This document shows, one piece after another, positions 35,076-43,551 of a stretch of DNA of 64,000 bases. Source of the stretch: AC-32 sp963716865 (GTDB lineage Bacteria; Actinomycetota; Thermoleophilia; Gaiellales; Gaiellaceae); contig CAVQUF010000003.1 in NCBI GenBank assembly GCA_963716865.1, positions 372,001-436,000 on the forward strand, given 5' to 3'. Both the position numbers and the translations under genes were made by a program. Each line of letters opens with the position of its first letter. The first letter of the stretch is position 1. The notes beneath the pieces are model-generated. The model did not search any database, was not told the DNA's origin, and was given only the letters and a program-made list of their open reading frames with translations.

Positions 35076-36413
35076 GCGTCGTGTCGCGGATGGCAGATGC
35101 CGCAGACGGTGCGCCCGTCAGCGCTGATCCAGTCGGAGCCGCGATGACTTGGGTAGCGGCACACTGGGGATACTGAGGCTGCCGTGCCGGTAGGCCCGGT
35201 AGGCTCGGTAGGAGCCGCTGCCGGCGCGGTCTCGGTACTTCGATGCGACGGCAGTGCCCCGGTAGGACTCAGGGCCTGCGGTAGGGCTGGCGCCGCTCCT
35301 GCCGGAGCCTCTACCGCTTCTACCGGCTCCGGAGGAGGGTCGGGTACGTATCGCGCCCAGACATCCGCGAACTGTGCGGCAACGTAGCCGCGCTCCTTAC
35401 GACCGTCGATCCAGAGGCTCGCGTGGACGGATCCCGAACGGTTTGAGCAGTTTCGCAAGCTGCTGTGCGTGAATCTGCCGCCCGTACCAGTTCCCCCAGG
35501 GAGCCTCGTCGATCGAGGCCAGTGCCCAAAGTAGCTCGCTCGTCTTCAGCCGGTCCGCGTCGTTGCGCGCGAACACGTCCCGGATGTCGCGCAGGAGAGT
35601 TGTCCCGAGCGACGTCTCGGTATCCAGCCTCTTCTCAGCCGCGCACAGTTCGAGGGCCGCTGCCGAGGCTCGGGCCGGCCACGGGGCGCCTGCGGCCTGA
35701 GCAATTGCAAGGAGCGGCTCCCAGACATCCTGCGCCCGGTCGTCCAGCTCATCGGGCAGCTGCGGCTCGATCTGCGCGATCGTCTCAACGTGGCACTGCA
35801 ACAGCTCCTCGAGCGGCTCGACAAGACCTCGCGCTAGCGGCTCGACGCGTCGCCGCCGGAAGCGCTCGACCGACTCCATGGCTCCCTTGCGAGTAAGCCT
35901 GATCGGAATCGATCGGTCAGCCACGGTCCCGGGCAGCTCACCGATGCCGGCTATCGCCTTCGGCGAGAAGGTCGACAAATGCGTTACCTCGTGATTTGGA
36001 CCGATGCAGAGCGTGGTGCGGCCGCGTCGCCTGTAGCCGGTATTGAGAACGCCGCGCAGCGTCTCCGCGTACTCGCGGTCGCCACCCAACGCCGCGTCGG
36101 ATTCGTCGAGGAGTAGCGTCGGCTGCTCCTTCTCGATGTATCGCGCCAGTGCTGCCGCACTTGTGCGACCGGTCAACCAGGGCTTCGCGACCAAGAGCTC
36201 GAGAAGTTCAAGGAGCAGGGTCTTCCCCGATCGCTTCTCGGCGCTCGTGATTGCCAGATACGGCGTCGCCTCCGCAGCGTCGAAGCTGTGTGTGTGCGCG
36301 ACCCATAGCGCAACAGCGTCGGCTTGCTCCGAGGACATAACGACGAACCGACTGACGAAGTCGCTTATGTCGCTCAGCATCACCGCGAGATCCGACTCAT
36401 GCTCAACGTCCAT
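35072..36413 (-). pseudogene. DUF3631-domain P-loop protein, one frameshift
   Basis: From ATG 36413 it shows ITSAEKRSGKTLLLELLELL (Walker A), TLLLDESDAALGG (Walker B) and the DUF3631 signature ELLWALASIDEAPWGNWYGR. It then shifts at 35414-35420 (coding GAGCCTC) into LWIDGRKERGYVAAQFADVW, the expected end of the domain. A Pro/Ala/Thr-rich tail with CRYPSH...CGICHP follows. Length is 3n+1. DUF3631 proteins occur in phage and integrative elements, usually beside primase-type replication functions. The start overlaps the preceding small gene by 11 bp. Confidence 0.75.
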
Positions 36414-36594
36414 CGTCATCCCGCTTGGCGTTGTCGATGAGCAAGTCGTCGAGGATTCGGAGTGCAAGGCAGTGGTCGCCGTCGGCCAGCGCGTCGAGAG
36501 CGCGCGCAGCCCGCGTAAGACAGTCCTGCAGCAGTTGAAGCGCCTGGCATCTGCGCTCACCGAACGGGCAGGCATCGCTTTCGTGCGACCTCAT
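36403..36594 (-). CDS. Small helical protein upstream of DUF3631
   Basis: It has 63 residues and starts MRSHESDACPFGERRCQALQ, with a leucine/alanine-rich helical remainder (ALADGDHCLALRILDDLLID). Its stop overlaps the DUF3631 start, which supports a real coupled gene. A longer reading to an upstream MSQFKRRRG is possible. Function unknown. Confidence 0.5.
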   Translation of the reverse strand: MRSHESDACPFGERRCQALQLLQDCLTRAARALDALADGDHCLALRILDDLLIDNAKRDDDGR

Positions 36595-36642
36595 GCGACC
36601 ATTGAACGGCCCACGGCGACGCTTGAACTGCGACATAAGGAG

Positions 36643-37374
36643 GTGTTGGGCGATGGATTGGCGCGCCGAGCTCTTCACGACGACCCACCGCTCTACGACC
36701 CACTCGACGACGAGCTTGAAGGGCCCCGTGACCGGGATGATCCTTGGGACGCTGACGAGCGAACGCCAGCCCAGAAGGCGCAACTCGCCGAGCAGCAACC
36801 GGCGGGAAGGCTGGGGCTGATGCTCTTTGTCGGTGAGCGCTTTCGAGCTCGTGCTACTCGCTTGCGAGAGCAAGGCCGCGACCCGGCGGTGGCGTACGCC
36901 GAAGCCGGCGTCTACGTCACGAAAGGACTCGGTCGGAAGACGATCGCCTGGTACCTGATGGAGGCCGCGAGCGCCCGGACGAATCGCGAGATGCTCCGCC
37001 TGCTCGGCAACGCGGGCAGGCGGCCTGTGCCCAAGGACCTAGCGATCATCCCGGGGCAGCCGCTCCGAATCCGAGGCTTGCAACGGCGTATCCAGCGTGG
37101 CGCCCATGCGCTGCGGAAGCGCGGCGAAGGCATCTGCATGACCCCCGACTGCTTTACACGCCTCTCGACACACCCAGCGAGGACTGCTGCCAGACGCGCC
37201 CGTCTCGATTACTGCACACGGTGTCTCGCCGCGCCTGGCCACGCACGCAGAGCGGACGGCGACGCTCGAGCCATCCAGTTTGTGTTAGACGCCGCCGCGG
37301 CAGCCGTTCTCCCAGACGCCCCAAACCGGCTGCGCGCTCGGCGTCGAAGTCGCAAGTCGGCGCACTCGCCTTAG
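36643..37374 (+). CDS. Hypothetical element protein with Cys pairs, start uncertain
   Basis: About 243 residues. The N-terminus is acidic (DDPPLYDPLDDELEGP). The centre is helical and basic (GLMLFVGERFRARATRLREQ, KGLGRKTIAWYLMEAASART). CMTPDCF and CTRC may form a zinc site. The C-terminus is Arg-rich. AAGGAGG at 36638-36644 is the obvious ribosome site, but it is too near GTG 36643 and serves an ATG in another frame (36653); a small error near the start is possible. It is divergent from the DUF3631 operon and is the last gene before the right att repeat. Confidence 0.5.
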   Translation: MLGDGLARRALHDDPPLYDPLDDELEGPRDRDDPWDADERTPAQKAQLAEQQPAGRLGLMLFVGERFRARATRLREQGRDPAVAYAEAGVYVTKGLGRKTIAWYLMEAASARTNREMLRLLGNAGRRPVPKDLAIIPGQPLRIRGLQRRIQRGAHALRKRGEGICMTPDCFTRLSTHPARTAARRARLDYCTRCLAAPGHARRADGDARAIQFVLDAAAAAVLPDAPNRLRARRRSRKSAHSP

Positions 37375-37525
37375 CTGGCGTTACTCCGAAGCTGTGAAAC
37401 GACTGCTCGTCGGTGCCGCGCCTCCGCGCCGCGCGTTATCTCCCACGAGCCGCTCGCCGTTGGGCGGCCACGTTCACGAGGTCCCATGGACGACCAGCGC
37501 CAAGCTGGAGTACGCGAATGCGCAT

Positions 37526-37543
37526 CGTCTACCAGCCGTCTAC
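37526..37543 (+). repeat. Paired CGTCTAC direct repeats near right end
   Basis: Copies start at 37526 and 37537, 11 bp apart, 113 bp inside the right att-like repeat. They extend to CGTCTACCA, and the layout mirrors the left-end pair. Confidence 0.5.
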
Positions 37544-37655
37544 CAGGACCTCCTGAAGGACCGGGACAGACGCGTACGCCACGACGCGTCGGGCACGTCT
37601 CTTGCGGTTCGCAAAGAACGGGAGGAACGCGCGTGACCGAAAGTGCCTGCAAAAG

Positions 37656-37703
37656 AGCGGTTTCCTAAACCGCGTGCGCTGGTTCGATTCCGGCCGGGGG
37701 CAC
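37656..37703 (+). repeat. Right att-like repeat: 3' half of tRNA-Arg(CCT)
   Basis: Identical over 48 bp to 9339-9386. The upstream bases (GCCTGCAAAAG) do not form a tRNA 5' half, so it is also a fragment. An intact tRNA gene is therefore expected upstream of the window. Confidence 0.88.
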
Positions 37704-37730
37704 CTTCAAAGTTTCCTCCTGAGGGCCGCC

Positions 37731-38549
37731 TCAAGCCTTCTCCGGGCGCTCGACCTCGGTGAACAGCTCGCCCTGTGCCGCGGTCGAGCCGGAGCGCCCA
37801 CCGCCGGCTCCTCGCAGCACCCAGGCTGCTCCGACCGCGAGCACTGCGCCGACGAGCGGGCCGGCGACGTAGACCCAGTAGCTGGTGAAGTCGGTTCCGA
37901 CGAGATCCGGGCCGAACGTGCGGGCAGGGTTCATCGACGCACCGGAGATGGGGCTTCCCCAGAGGCCCGCAAGCGCGATGTAGGCGCCCACCCCGAGCGC
38001 GCCGAAGAGGCCAACGTTCTGCGCGCCGGACGCGGTACCGAGGATGACGCTGACGAGCCCGAGCGTCAGAACCGCCTCCATCAGGAACGCGCTGCCTCCC
38101 GAGTAGCCCGCCGCCGGGTAGTTCGAGCCGTAGGTCGCGGAGACGTTGATCACGGCGTGCAGGAAGAGCGCCGCGAGCGTCGCGCCGAGCAGCTGCACGA
38201 CGATGTACCCGGGCACCCGTCGCCAGGGGAAATCGCCGCGGAGCGAGAACGCGACGCTGACGGCGGGATTCAGGTGCGCGCCGGAGACCTTGCCCATGAA
38301 CAGAATGATCGCCATCACCATCAGCCCAGGCGCGACGACTGCGGCCGTGCGGCTGATCGTGTCCGGGAACGCCTGACCCATCATCCCACCACCTGCTGCG
38401 ACGAGTACGAGGAAGAACGTGCCCAGAAGCTCCGAGAAGAGCCTGCGCCACTCCTGGCTTGGATCGTTGAAATCCTGCAGTGCGGAAACGACTTCGCGAT
38501 CGAGGTACGCCAGCACCTGCGATTCGCCCGACGGCGACTGCTGCTCCAT
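37731..38549 (-). CDS. Aquaporin / MIP-family channel
   Basis: This 272-residue protein has a short soluble N-terminus and six membrane helices. The two pore loops carry SGAHLNPAVSVAF (about residue 90) and SGASMNPARTFGPDL (about residue 205). Arg after the second NPA is the selectivity-filter residue. It passes water or small neutral solutes. ATG 38549 has GGAGAGG upstream. It follows the DUF2252 gene on the same strand after 59 bp, suggesting an operon. Confidence 0.88.
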   Translation of the reverse strand: MEQQSPSGESQVLAYLDREVVSALQDFNDPSQEWRRLFSELLGTFFLVLVAAGGGMMGQAFPDTISRTAAVVAPGLMVMAIILFMGKVSGAHLNPAVSVAFSLRGDFPWRRVPGYIVVQLLGATLAALFLHAVINVSATYGSNYPAAGYSGGSAFLMEAVLTLGLVSVILGTASGAQNVGLFGALGVGAYIALAGLWGSPISGASMNPARTFGPDLVGTDFTSYWVYVAGPLVGAVLAVGAAWVLRGAGGGRSGSTAAQGELFTEVERPEKA

Positions 38550-38608
38550 GGACCTCTCCTTCCCGCTGGGTCTGAACGAATTCCCTCGCCGTCGCCCTGG
38601 CAGGACGG

Positions 38609-40117
38609 TCAGAGGCCTGTCTGGGCGTTGACTCGACCTTCCTTGACGGCGTCCTTCAGTGCGTTGTAGTCGCGTTCGTTCTGGTCGGCGTAGGTTTCGG
38701 CGAAGGCAGCGATCGCCTGGTCGAACGTGCCTGACTTGCCCAGGTAGGAGGCGATCGCAACCCGGTCGCCGGAGCGCGCGTGTGCGCGGGCGAGTGTCCA
38801 GCCGCACGCTTTCCCGTATGCGGCCGCGCCCGCGGGAACGGCCGCTTCGAAGGCGAACGAGCCCTTCCAGTCCTTGAGCTGGCGGACGTAGAAGTCGCGT
38901 TCCTTGCCATCGAGGCCGGAGCTGAGGTGCTGCCAGCCGAGGAAGATGTCGCTGGTGGCCTGCATCAGGCGCTGGCCGGCGACGACGCGCCGGCCGCTGT
39001 TCTTGTACTCGCTCTTGCCGACGAATTGCTCCAGCACCGACGGCTGCGCCTCCTTGATCTGCAGAAACAGTGGGTCTTGATCGTCCGCGCCGAGGAAGAG
39101 CGCGATCCAGGCGCGGGTACCGACGCTGCCGACCCCGACGACCTTTCGGGCCAGGTCGACGAACCGGAACTGTTCGAGCAGGTGGCGGCGGTCGGTCTCG
39201 AGCGTCCGCCGGTAGGAGCGGATGAGGTTACGCATCTCGTCCTGGACCGCGTCTCGCTCGATGTGCTCGGGGAGGAGCTCCTCGATCGGCACGATCAGCG
39301 GCGGGTCGCTGATGATCCGCGGCTCGCCGTCGACGAGGTGCGTCAGCTTCTCGAAGGCCTGCATGCTGTCCTTGGTGCGCGCCTTCTCGATATTGGCCTC
39401 CGCCTTCTTCAGCCGCTTGGAGTCGACGCCGGCGGTGAACTCCGCGACTGCCTGCTCGACCGACAGGTGCGAGTACCAGACGTCGAGGTCGCGCATCTGC
39501 GCGAACGCGGTCATCGCTTCCCGGTAGGAGCGGACGGTGTCGAGCACGACCGCGCGCCGCTCCTTCCCGGAGAAGCCGTTCTCCCGTCCGCCGATCGCGA
39601 AGCTCGCCGCCAACCGCTTCACGTCCCACTCCCACGGGCCGGGCGCGGTCTCGTCGAAGTCATTGATATCGAAGACGAGGTTTCGCTCGGGCGAGCCGAA
39701 CGCCCCGAAGTTCGACAGGTGCGCGTCACCGCACAGCTGCACGCGGAGGCCCGACGTCGCTGTTCCCGCCAGATCCGCCGCCATGATCAGCGCGCCGCCA
39801 CGGTAGAAGGCAAATGGCGACACCAACATCCGTCCATAGCGGATCGGCACCAGCTCGGGCACGCGCGAGACGGCCTGCTCCTCGAGCAACGCGACCGGGT
39901 CGCGACGCTTGGGAAAATCGATCTCTCCCTGCGTCGAACGCGGGACCTCCGCCCGCGCCGCCTTGCCTCTCGCCGCCCGCTCCGCGCGCGTGAAGTGCGG
40001 CACTGCCTTCGCCGCAGCGTCTTCCACGACTGGATCGGACTTCGCGGCGGCCGCTCTCCCGGGAGCTCGTTCCTCATCGCTCAGCCCTTTGGTGACTTCC
40101 TCGTTGCGGGTTGGCAT
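38609..40117 (-). CDS. DUF2252 family protein (intact paralogue)
   Basis: This 502-residue protein has the same blocks as the broken gene at 3444-5136: FTRAERAARGKAARAEVPRS, VPIRYGRMLVSPFAFYRGGA, QLCGDAHLSNFGAFG, DINDFDETAPGPWEWD, KVVGVGSVGTRAW, GKSEYKNSGRRVVAGQ, HARSGDRVAIASYLG. The fold is kinase-like; the substrate is unknown. ATG 40117 has GAGGGGAG upstream; the GTG at 40150 lacks one. It is probably cotranscribed with the aquaporin. Confidence 0.85.
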   Translation of the reverse strand: MPTRNEEVTKGLSDEERAPGRAAAAKSDPVVEDAAAKAVPHFTRAERAARGKAARAEVPRSTQGEIDFPKRRDPVALLEEQAVSRVPELVPIRYGRMLVSPFAFYRGGALIMAADLAGTATSGLRVQLCGDAHLSNFGAFGSPERNLVFDINDFDETAPGPWEWDVKRLAASFAIGGRENGFSGKERRAVVLDTVRSYREAMTAFAQMRDLDVWYSHLSVEQAVAEFTAGVDSKRLKKAEANIEKARTKDSMQAFEKLTHLVDGEPRIISDPPLIVPIEELLPEHIERDAVQDEMRNLIRSYRRTLETDRRHLLEQFRFVDLARKVVGVGSVGTRAWIALFLGADDQDPLFLQIKEAQPSVLEQFVGKSEYKNSGRRVVAGQRLMQATSDIFLGWQHLSSGLDGKERDFYVRQLKDWKGSFAFEAAVPAGAAAYGKACGWTLARAHARSGDRVAIASYLGKSGTFDQAIAAFAETYADQNERDYNALKDAVKEGRVNAQTGL

Positions 40118-40339
40118 CTCGGGCACTCTCCCCTCTTCCGCTGAGCCCACCTTCTCCGCTCCGCTGACGCGCTGTCTCGCGATGCGTGCGTGTCTCCGAC
40201 GACACCGTACTTACCTACCCCGCGCGCGTGACGATTGAACGCGAGGGGCGACGATCCGAACGCGTCCCCGCGGAACGCCGTTTGATAGACAACGGCTGTC
40301 CGAACGAATGCGGGGGCCTAGTCCGAAGGGAGACCGGTG

Positions 40340-42691
40340 ATGGGAGAGCCGTTCAAGGGGACGATCAACGTCGACATTCGCGATTCGGAGCCGGATTGGT
40401 CGCCGTTCGAGCCGCCACGAGCGCCCGCAGGGGCGCCGAACGTCGTCTACATCGTTCTCGACGACGTCGGCTTCTCGGCGATGAGCTGTTACGGCGGACC
40501 GATCGAGACGCCGAACATCGACCGGATCGTGGCGAACGGCGTCCGCTACACGCAGTTCCATACGACGGCGTTGTGCTCCCCGACGCGCTCGTGCCTGCTC
40601 ACCGGCCGCAACCACACGCGAAACAGCATGGCCTGTATCACCGAGGCGGCGATCGGTTTCCCGAACGCGAGCGGCACCGTCCCGCCGGAGAACGGCATGC
40701 TCTCCGAGATTCTCGGCGAGCGCGGCTGGAACACGTACATGGTCGGCAAGTGGCATCTCTGCCCGACCGATGAGATGAACCTCGCTTCGACGCGTCGAAA
40801 CTGGCCGACCGGCCGAGGCTTCGAGCGCTGGTACGGATTCCTCGGCGCCGAGACGAACCAGTGGTACCCCGATCTGGTCTACGACAACCACCCCGTCGAC
40901 CAGCCGAGCACCCCCGACGAGGGCTACCACCTCACCGACGACCTCACCGACAAGGCGCTCGAGTTCATCCGCGACGCAAAGGCGGTCGCACCGGAGAAGC
41001 CGTTCTTCCTCTACTACGCGCCGGGCGCGTGCCACGCGCCGCATCAGGCGCCGAAGGATTGGATCGACAAGTTCAAGGGCCAGTTCGACATGGGCTACGA
41101 GGCGATCCGCGAGCAGACGCTGGCGAACCAGAAGAAGCTCGGCATCGTGCCCGCCGACACGGAGCTGCCGCCGATCAACCCGATCGGGGACCAGACGCGC
41201 ACGGGGCCGGACGGGAAACCGTTCCCGATGCTCGACGTCACCCGCCCCTGGGATTCGCTGAACGACGAAGAGAAGCGGCTCTTCTCCCGCATGGCCGAGG
41301 TGTACGCGGGGTTCCTCGCGCATGCCGATCACCACATCGGGCGCCTGCTCGACTACCTCGAGCAGAACGAGCTGCTCGAGAACACGATGATCGTCGTCGT
41401 CTCCGACAACGGCGCCAGCGGCGAGGGCGGGCCGAACGGGTCCGTGAACGAGATGAAGTTCGCCAACGGCGTCCCCGACGACCTGGCCCAGAACCTGGCC
41501 ATGATCGACGACCTCGGGGGCACGAAGACCTACAACCACTACCCGAACGGCTGGGCGATGGCGTTCAACACGCCGTTCAAGATGTGGAAGCGCTACGAGT
41601 TCAACGGCGGAACCAGCGACCCGTGCATCATCTCGTGGCCTGCCGGGACGAAGGCACGCGGCGAGATCCGCGACCAGTACCACCACGCGATCGACATCGT
41701 GCCGACGGTCCTCGACGTCCTCGGCGTCGAGCCGCCGGAGACGATCAAGGGCCACACGCAGTCGCCGATCGACGGCGTCAGCATGCGCGAGAGCATCGAC
41801 GACGGGTCAGCCGAGTCGAAGCGGAAGACGCAGTTCTACGCGATGCTCGGCTCGCGCTCGATCTGGCACGAGGGCTGGAAGGCGGTGACGACACATCCGT
41901 GCATCGCCGGCTGGGGCAACTTCAACGACGACGAGTGGGAGCTCTACAACACCGACGTCGACCGGGCGGAGGTCAACAACCTCGCTTCCGAGCAGCCCGG
42001 CAAGGTGACGGAGCTCGTGAACATCTGGTTCTCCGAGGCCGGCAGGAACGGCGCGTTCCCGCTCGACGATCGCACCCCGGTCGAGATCCTGACGGAGCCC
42101 CGCCCACAGCTGACCGCCCCGCGCAACCGGTACGTGTACTTCCCGGACACGGCGCCGGTCAGCGAGTGGCAGGCCGTCAACACGAAGAACCGCTCGTTCG
42201 TGATCGGCGCGCTCGTCGACATCCCGGCGCCGGGGGCCGAGGGCGTGCTCTTCGCGATCGGGTCCCGCTTCGGCGGCCACGCGCTCTACGTCAAGGACAA
42301 CCGCCTCCACTACGTCAACAACTTCGTCGGCGCCGAGGAGCAGATGATCGTCGCCACCGAGGACGTTCCCAGCGGAGAGAACCTGATCCTCTCGGCCTCG
42401 TTCGAGAAGGAGGGGATGGAGCCGACGGGCGCCACCGGGACGCTGTCCCTCTACCACGGGGACACGAAGGTCGGCGAGGGCAAGCTCAAGACGCAACTCG
42501 GGGCGTTCTCGATCGCCGGCTCCGGGCTCTTCGTCGGGCGGCACAGCGGCGAGGCGGTGACCGACGACTACCCCGGCGAGGCTCCGTACGCCTTCACCGG
42601 CGGGACGATCAACCGAATCGCAGTCGACGTCAGCGGCGAGCCATACGTCGACCTCGAGCGCCAGGCCGAGATGCTGATCCGGTCGCAGTGA
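40340..42691 (+). CDS. Arylsulfatase-family hydrolase
   Basis: This 783-residue protein has PNVVYIVLDDVGFSAMSCYG (Asp41-Asp42 metal ligands) and the formylglycine motif CSPTRSCLLTGR, with Cys79 as the residue converted to formylglycine. MVGKWHL and VVSDNGASGEGG supply the other active-site Lys/His and Asp/Asn. It hydrolyses sulfate (or phosphate) esters. The last 200 residues form a beta-rich extension (LFAIGSRFGGHALYVKDNRL). No signal peptide is visible, so it may be cytoplasmic or exported by another route. AAGGGAG precedes the start; GTG 40337 is an alternative. Confidence 0.88.
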   Translation: MGEPFKGTINVDIRDSEPDWSPFEPPRAPAGAPNVVYIVLDDVGFSAMSCYGGPIETPNIDRIVANGVRYTQFHTTALCSPTRSCLLTGRNHTRNSMACITEAAIGFPNASGTVPPENGMLSEILGERGWNTYMVGKWHLCPTDEMNLASTRRNWPTGRGFERWYGFLGAETNQWYPDLVYDNHPVDQPSTPDEGYHLTDDLTDKALEFIRDAKAVAPEKPFFLYYAPGACHAPHQAPKDWIDKFKGQFDMGYEAIREQTLANQKKLGIVPADTELPPINPIGDQTRTGPDGKPFPMLDVTRPWDSLNDEEKRLFSRMAEVYAGFLAHADHHIGRLLDYLEQNELLENTMIVVVSDNGASGEGGPNGSVNEMKFANGVPDDLAQNLAMIDDLGGTKTYNHYPNGWAMAFNTPFKMWKRYEFNGGTSDPCIISWPAGTKARGEIRDQYHHAIDIVPTVLDVLGVEPPETIKGHTQSPIDGVSMRESIDDGSAESKRKTQFYAMLGSRSIWHEGWKAVTTHPCIAGWGNFNDDEWELYNTDVDRAEVNNLASEQPGKVTELVNIWFSEAGRNGAFPLDDRTPVEILTEPRPQLTAPRNRYVYFPDTAPVSEWQAVNTKNRSFVIGALVDIPAPGAEGVLFAIGSRFGGHALYVKDNRLHYVNNFVGAEEQMIVATEDVPSGENLILSASFEKEGMEPTGATGTLSLYHGDTKVGEGKLKTQLGAFSIAGSGLFVGRHSGEAVTDDYPGEAPYAFTGGTINRIAVDVSGEPYVDLERQAEMLIRSQ

Positions 42692-42695
42692 GGGA

Positions 42696-42724
42696 GGGAG
42701 CAACCCTCGGGGCGGGTTGCTCCC
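42696..42724 (+). terminator. Hairpin after the sulfatase gene
   Basis: GGGAGCAACCC and GGGTTGCTCCC form a perfect 11-bp stem with a 7-nt loop, starting 4 bases after the sulfatase stop. There is no long T run, as is usual in high-GC actinobacteria. Confidence 0.75.
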
Positions 42725-42787
42725 ATCCGCGGCTCACCGTCGTGAGCTAGCCCGGGTCCAGGAACATCCGACTCCACTTGCGGCCGT

Positions 42788-43159
42788 TCAGACGACCCGG
42801 AAGCTCCCGTGCATTACGGTCGAGTGCGGGTCGCAGAAGAAGCGGTAGACGCCTTTCTTCAGCTTGAGGACGAGGTTCTTCGTGCCGGTGAAGCCCACCG
42901 TCGTCACCATCCGGTCGAGTCCGGGCCCGGTCAGGTGGAAGTCGTGGATCGAAGAGCGGTCACTGATCACGAAGCGGTAGGGCACGCCCTTCTTCAGCTT
43001 GGCCACCTTCTTGCCGCTGAGCGTGAGGCGGATCGTGAAGCCGGGGCCGACCGTGCCGTGCACGGTCTTCGGGGCCGGCGCCGCCGGGGCGTGCGCGGCG
43101 AGCCCGAGCGCGAGACCGAGTGCGGTGGCAGCAAGCGTGGCGCGAATCGTGCGAGACAT
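42788..43159 (-). CDS. Secreted cupredoxin-like protein
   Basis: This 123-residue protein has an N-terminal signal peptide (MSRTIRATLAATALGLALGL, cleavage near AHAPAA). The mature domain is a single cupredoxin fold: VHGTVGPGFTIRLTL, SSIHDFHLTGPGLDRM and YRFFCDPHSTVMHGSFRV supply the His, Cys, His, Met set of a type 1 copper site. It would act outside the membrane in electron transfer or copper handling. ATG 43159 has AGGAGG upstream. A GGGAATA-N14-GTGTCC promoter lies 39 bp further up. Confidence 0.82.
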   Translation of the reverse strand: MSRTIRATLAATALGLALGLAAHAPAAPAPKTVHGTVGPGFTIRLTLSGKKVAKLKKGVPYRFVISDRSSIHDFHLTGPGLDRMVTTVGFTGTKNLVLKLKKGVYRFFCDPHSTVMHGSFRVV

Positions 43160-43198
43160 GGGTTCCTCCTTTGATCGGATCGAGGTTCTTGCTGCCAA

Positions 43199-43225
43199 GG
43201 ACACCCGTCGGCGTCGGTTATTCCC
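43199..43225 (-). promoter_or_regulatory. Predicted ECF-sigma promoter of the cupredoxin gene
   Basis: On the minus strand it reads GGGAATA (43225-43219), 14 bases, GTGTCC (43204-43199), 39 bp before the start codon. The same two boxes with the same 14-bp spacing occur twice at 45615-45683. Confidence 0.6.
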
Positions 43226-43299
43226 CGCGCTCGAATTGCTTGGGCACGGGCTCGTCACCCGGCGCGCCAAGAGCCCGCGGCCACCTGTCGGCTTGAGGG

Positions 43300-43551
43300 C
43301 TAGGCGGCGTCCCGATCGGCTCGGCGAAGGTAACGGTCGATCAGCGCATGGGAAAGCTGCCGCTGTCGCCGCGCGAGCTCGAGCCGGTTCAACTCGAGCT
43401 CGTCGCGACCCACGTCGCGCTCGTGCAACACCTGCCGCTCCGCGGCGAGCAGGCGGACCGCTTCTTGGAGGCACTCGACACTAGTCCCAGCGGGGCCCCC
43501 AGGACGGGGGCCCCGCTCATCCCTGCCAGGCGAGGTTGCTCTACGGGACAA
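43300..43551 (-). CDS. Possible small helical protein, start unresolved
   Basis: The downstream 60 codons (ECLQEAVRLLAAERQVLHER, DELELNRLELARRQRQLSHA) look like a charged helical protein with normal codon use. The nominal start at 43551 lies inside the preceding gene, and the first 25 codons run through a terminator hairpin. No good ribosome site is seen downstream of it. It may be a remnant. Confidence 0.3.
   Translation of the reverse strand: MSRRATSPGRDERGPRPGGPAGTSVECLQEAVRLLAAERQVLHERDVGRDELELNRLELARRQRQLSHALIDRYLRRADRDAA
43490..43516 (-). terminator. Hairpin after the COG4315/RTX gene
   Basis: GCGGGGCCCCC-AGGAC-GGGGGCCCCGC is a perfect 11-bp GC stem with a 5-nt loop, 24 bp after the stop at 43541 on the minus strand. 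Confidence 0.7.

Larger units (their letters stand above)
9339..37703. mobile_element. 28.4-kb tRNA-associated integrative element / defence island
   Basis: It is bounded by perfect 48-bp direct repeats (9339-9386 and 37656-37703) that are the 3' half of a tRNA-Arg(CCT) gene, the usual crossover site of tyrosine integrases. It encodes a complete tyrosine integrase (33703-34836), an excisionase-like protein, an XRE regulator and a DUF3631 ATPase at one end, and a dense set of restriction/defence genes at the other. Flanking genes (antiporter, aquaporin) are ordinary chromosomal types. No conjugation or capsid genes are seen, so transfer would depend on a helper. Confidence 0.85.

Noticed and set aside
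36593..36820. Gene from ATG 36653 (55 codons) behind a perfect Shine-Dalgarno
   Set aside because: The product is Thr/Ser/Arg-rich and stops early; the overlapping frame continues for about 240 codons with protein-like composition. An error near the start could join them.
9554..37374. Loss of GAGCTC sites in the element as restriction avoidance
   Set aside because: Intact GAGCTC occurs several times in the element (for example near 10108, 10337, 11144 and 36196), so the three GAGCCTC frameshifts are not general site removal.
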